NCBI GenBank assembly: GCA_947175305.1
Contig: CAMWMO010000085.1
Location: forward strand, 1 to 6,779
DNA: 6,779 bases
Direction of reading: 5' to 3'
DNA from: an uncultured Lachnospiraceae bacterium
GTDB lineage: Bacteria; Bacillota; Clostridia; Lachnospirales; Lachnospiraceae
Shown here piece after piece: positions 6,243 through 6,779 of the stretch. Each line of letters starts with the position of its first letter. Position 1 is the stretch's first letter. The position numbers and the translations under genes were made by a program. The notes under the pieces were generated by a model. The model had not been told where the DNA came from. It worked only from the letters and a program-made list of their open reading frames with translations, and made no database searches.

Positions 6243-6779
6243 CTATGAGATCGGTCAGTTTTTGTTCGATTTCTTCTTTTTCTATACTTAATTCCTGAAG
6301 CTTTGCCACGTCAGTGCAGATTTCGGGAGAGGCCATAAGTGTCTCGATCTCGGCGTTACGCGCTTCCAGCGTCTCAATTTCAGATTCGCATTTTTTTAGG
6401 TCGTTCTCCCGTTTCCTCTGGGCGGCCTGTTGTTCTTTCATGGCTTTCCAGTCCTGTTTTGCATCGGTGCTGACAGTGTCTGTGTTGTCTGCGGTCTGTC
6501 CGGCATTTCCTGCTTCAAAACGGGAAGAAGCGGAAACCGCGCCTATTTTTGCAAGCTGCTCGTCTTTTTTCTCCAGATAGTAATCATAATTGCCCAGATA
6601 GTTTGTCAGCACATGGCGGTTCAGGTCCAGAATACGGTCCGCCGTCCGGTTGATAAAGTATCGGTCGTGGGAGACGTAGAGTACGGTGCCGGTGTAGGCG
6701 CACAGAGCGTCCTCAAGAATCTCATTGGACATAATGTCCATATGGTTGGTGGGCGCGTCCAGGATCAGGAAATTGGCTT
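6217..6779 (-). CDS. ABC-F family ATPase, C-terminal part (partial, start outside window); Walker B glutamate replaced
   Basis: The minus-strand frame is open from the window edge to TAA (6219-6217), showing the last 186 residues. It begins inside an ATP-binding cassette: Walker B and D-loop LILDAPTNHMDI, then the H-loop YVSHDRYF (His codon 6669-6667). The NYLGNYDYYLEKK segment follows, then a linker rich in A, S, T and D. Last comes a long Glu/Lys-rich coiled coil (about the final 80 residues), typical of the C-terminal extension of soluble ABC-F proteins of the YdiF/Uup kind. These act on ribosomes (translation factors or antibiotic protection) rather than in membranes. The cassette is followed directly by this extension, so it is the second ABC domain. 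The residue after the Walker B aspartate is Ala (GCG, 6756-6754) where LDEPTNHLD normally has the catalytic Glu. An internal ATG at 6741 is not the start, because conserved sequence precedes it. The gene converges on icd. The exact ABC-F subgroup cannot be told from this fragment. Confidence 0.88.
   Translation of the reverse strand, partial: ANFLILDAPTNHMDIMSNEILEDALCAYTGTVLYVSHDRYFINRTADRILDLNRHVLTNYLGNYDYYLEKKDEQLAKIGAVSASSRFEAGNAGQTADNTDTVSTDAKQDWKAMKEQQAAQRKRENDLKKCESEIETLEARNAEIETLMASPEICTDVAKLQELSIEKEEIEQKLTDLIEKWELLSE

Overview
The window looks like chromosomal DNA from a Gram-positive Clostridia bacterium, most likely a gut Lachnospiraceae-type organism. That assignment is an inference from mid-GC coding sequence, purine-rich Shine-Dalgarno sites, large BspA-like leucine-rich-repeat surface proteins with a TGD..IHPK..L tail, an AprX-like subtilase with no export signal, and a eukaryotic-type (subfamily II) NADP isocitrate dehydrogenase. 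No rRNA, tRNA, IS element, CRISPR array or phage gene is visible. There is no gene-free stretch above about 85 bases.

Left region (1-3250): the 3' end of one surface protein gene is followed 27 bases later by a complete 967-residue paralogue. The paralogue has a signal peptide, two LRR_5/BspA repeat blocks with a 23-residue period, and acidic linkers. Its C-terminal tail (SPDTG, hydrophobic stretch, basic residues) resembles a non-canonical sortase sorting signal, and the upstream partial gene ends the same way (TPKTG). A strong intrinsic terminator closes this pair.

Middle region (3251-6193): a compact AprX-like serine peptidase gene (S8 family, complete catalytic triad, no signal peptide, ten cysteines) comes first. 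Its stop codon lies inside the -35 box of a good promoter (TTGACA, 17 bases, TACAAT). The -10 box of that promoter lies in a perfect 12-base palindrome, ATTGTATACAAT, which fits the operator pattern of GntR/FCD regulators. The promoter drives a GntR/FCD regulator gene followed closely by icd. This suggests an autoregulated unit in which the regulator senses an organic acid and controls the oxidative branch leading to 2-oxoglutarate and NADPH.

Right region (6194-6779): on the minus strand, converging on icd, lies the 3' end of an ABC-F type ATPase gene. Its stop codon sits in the loop of a 15-bp hairpin that can terminate both converging genes. Its Walker B motif reads LILDAPTNHMD, so the normally invariant catalytic glutamate is replaced by alanine.

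The points most worth a second look are the Walker B substitution, the regulator-icd operator and promoter, the shared non-LPXTG sorting-like tails, and the terminator that shares bases with coding sequence.
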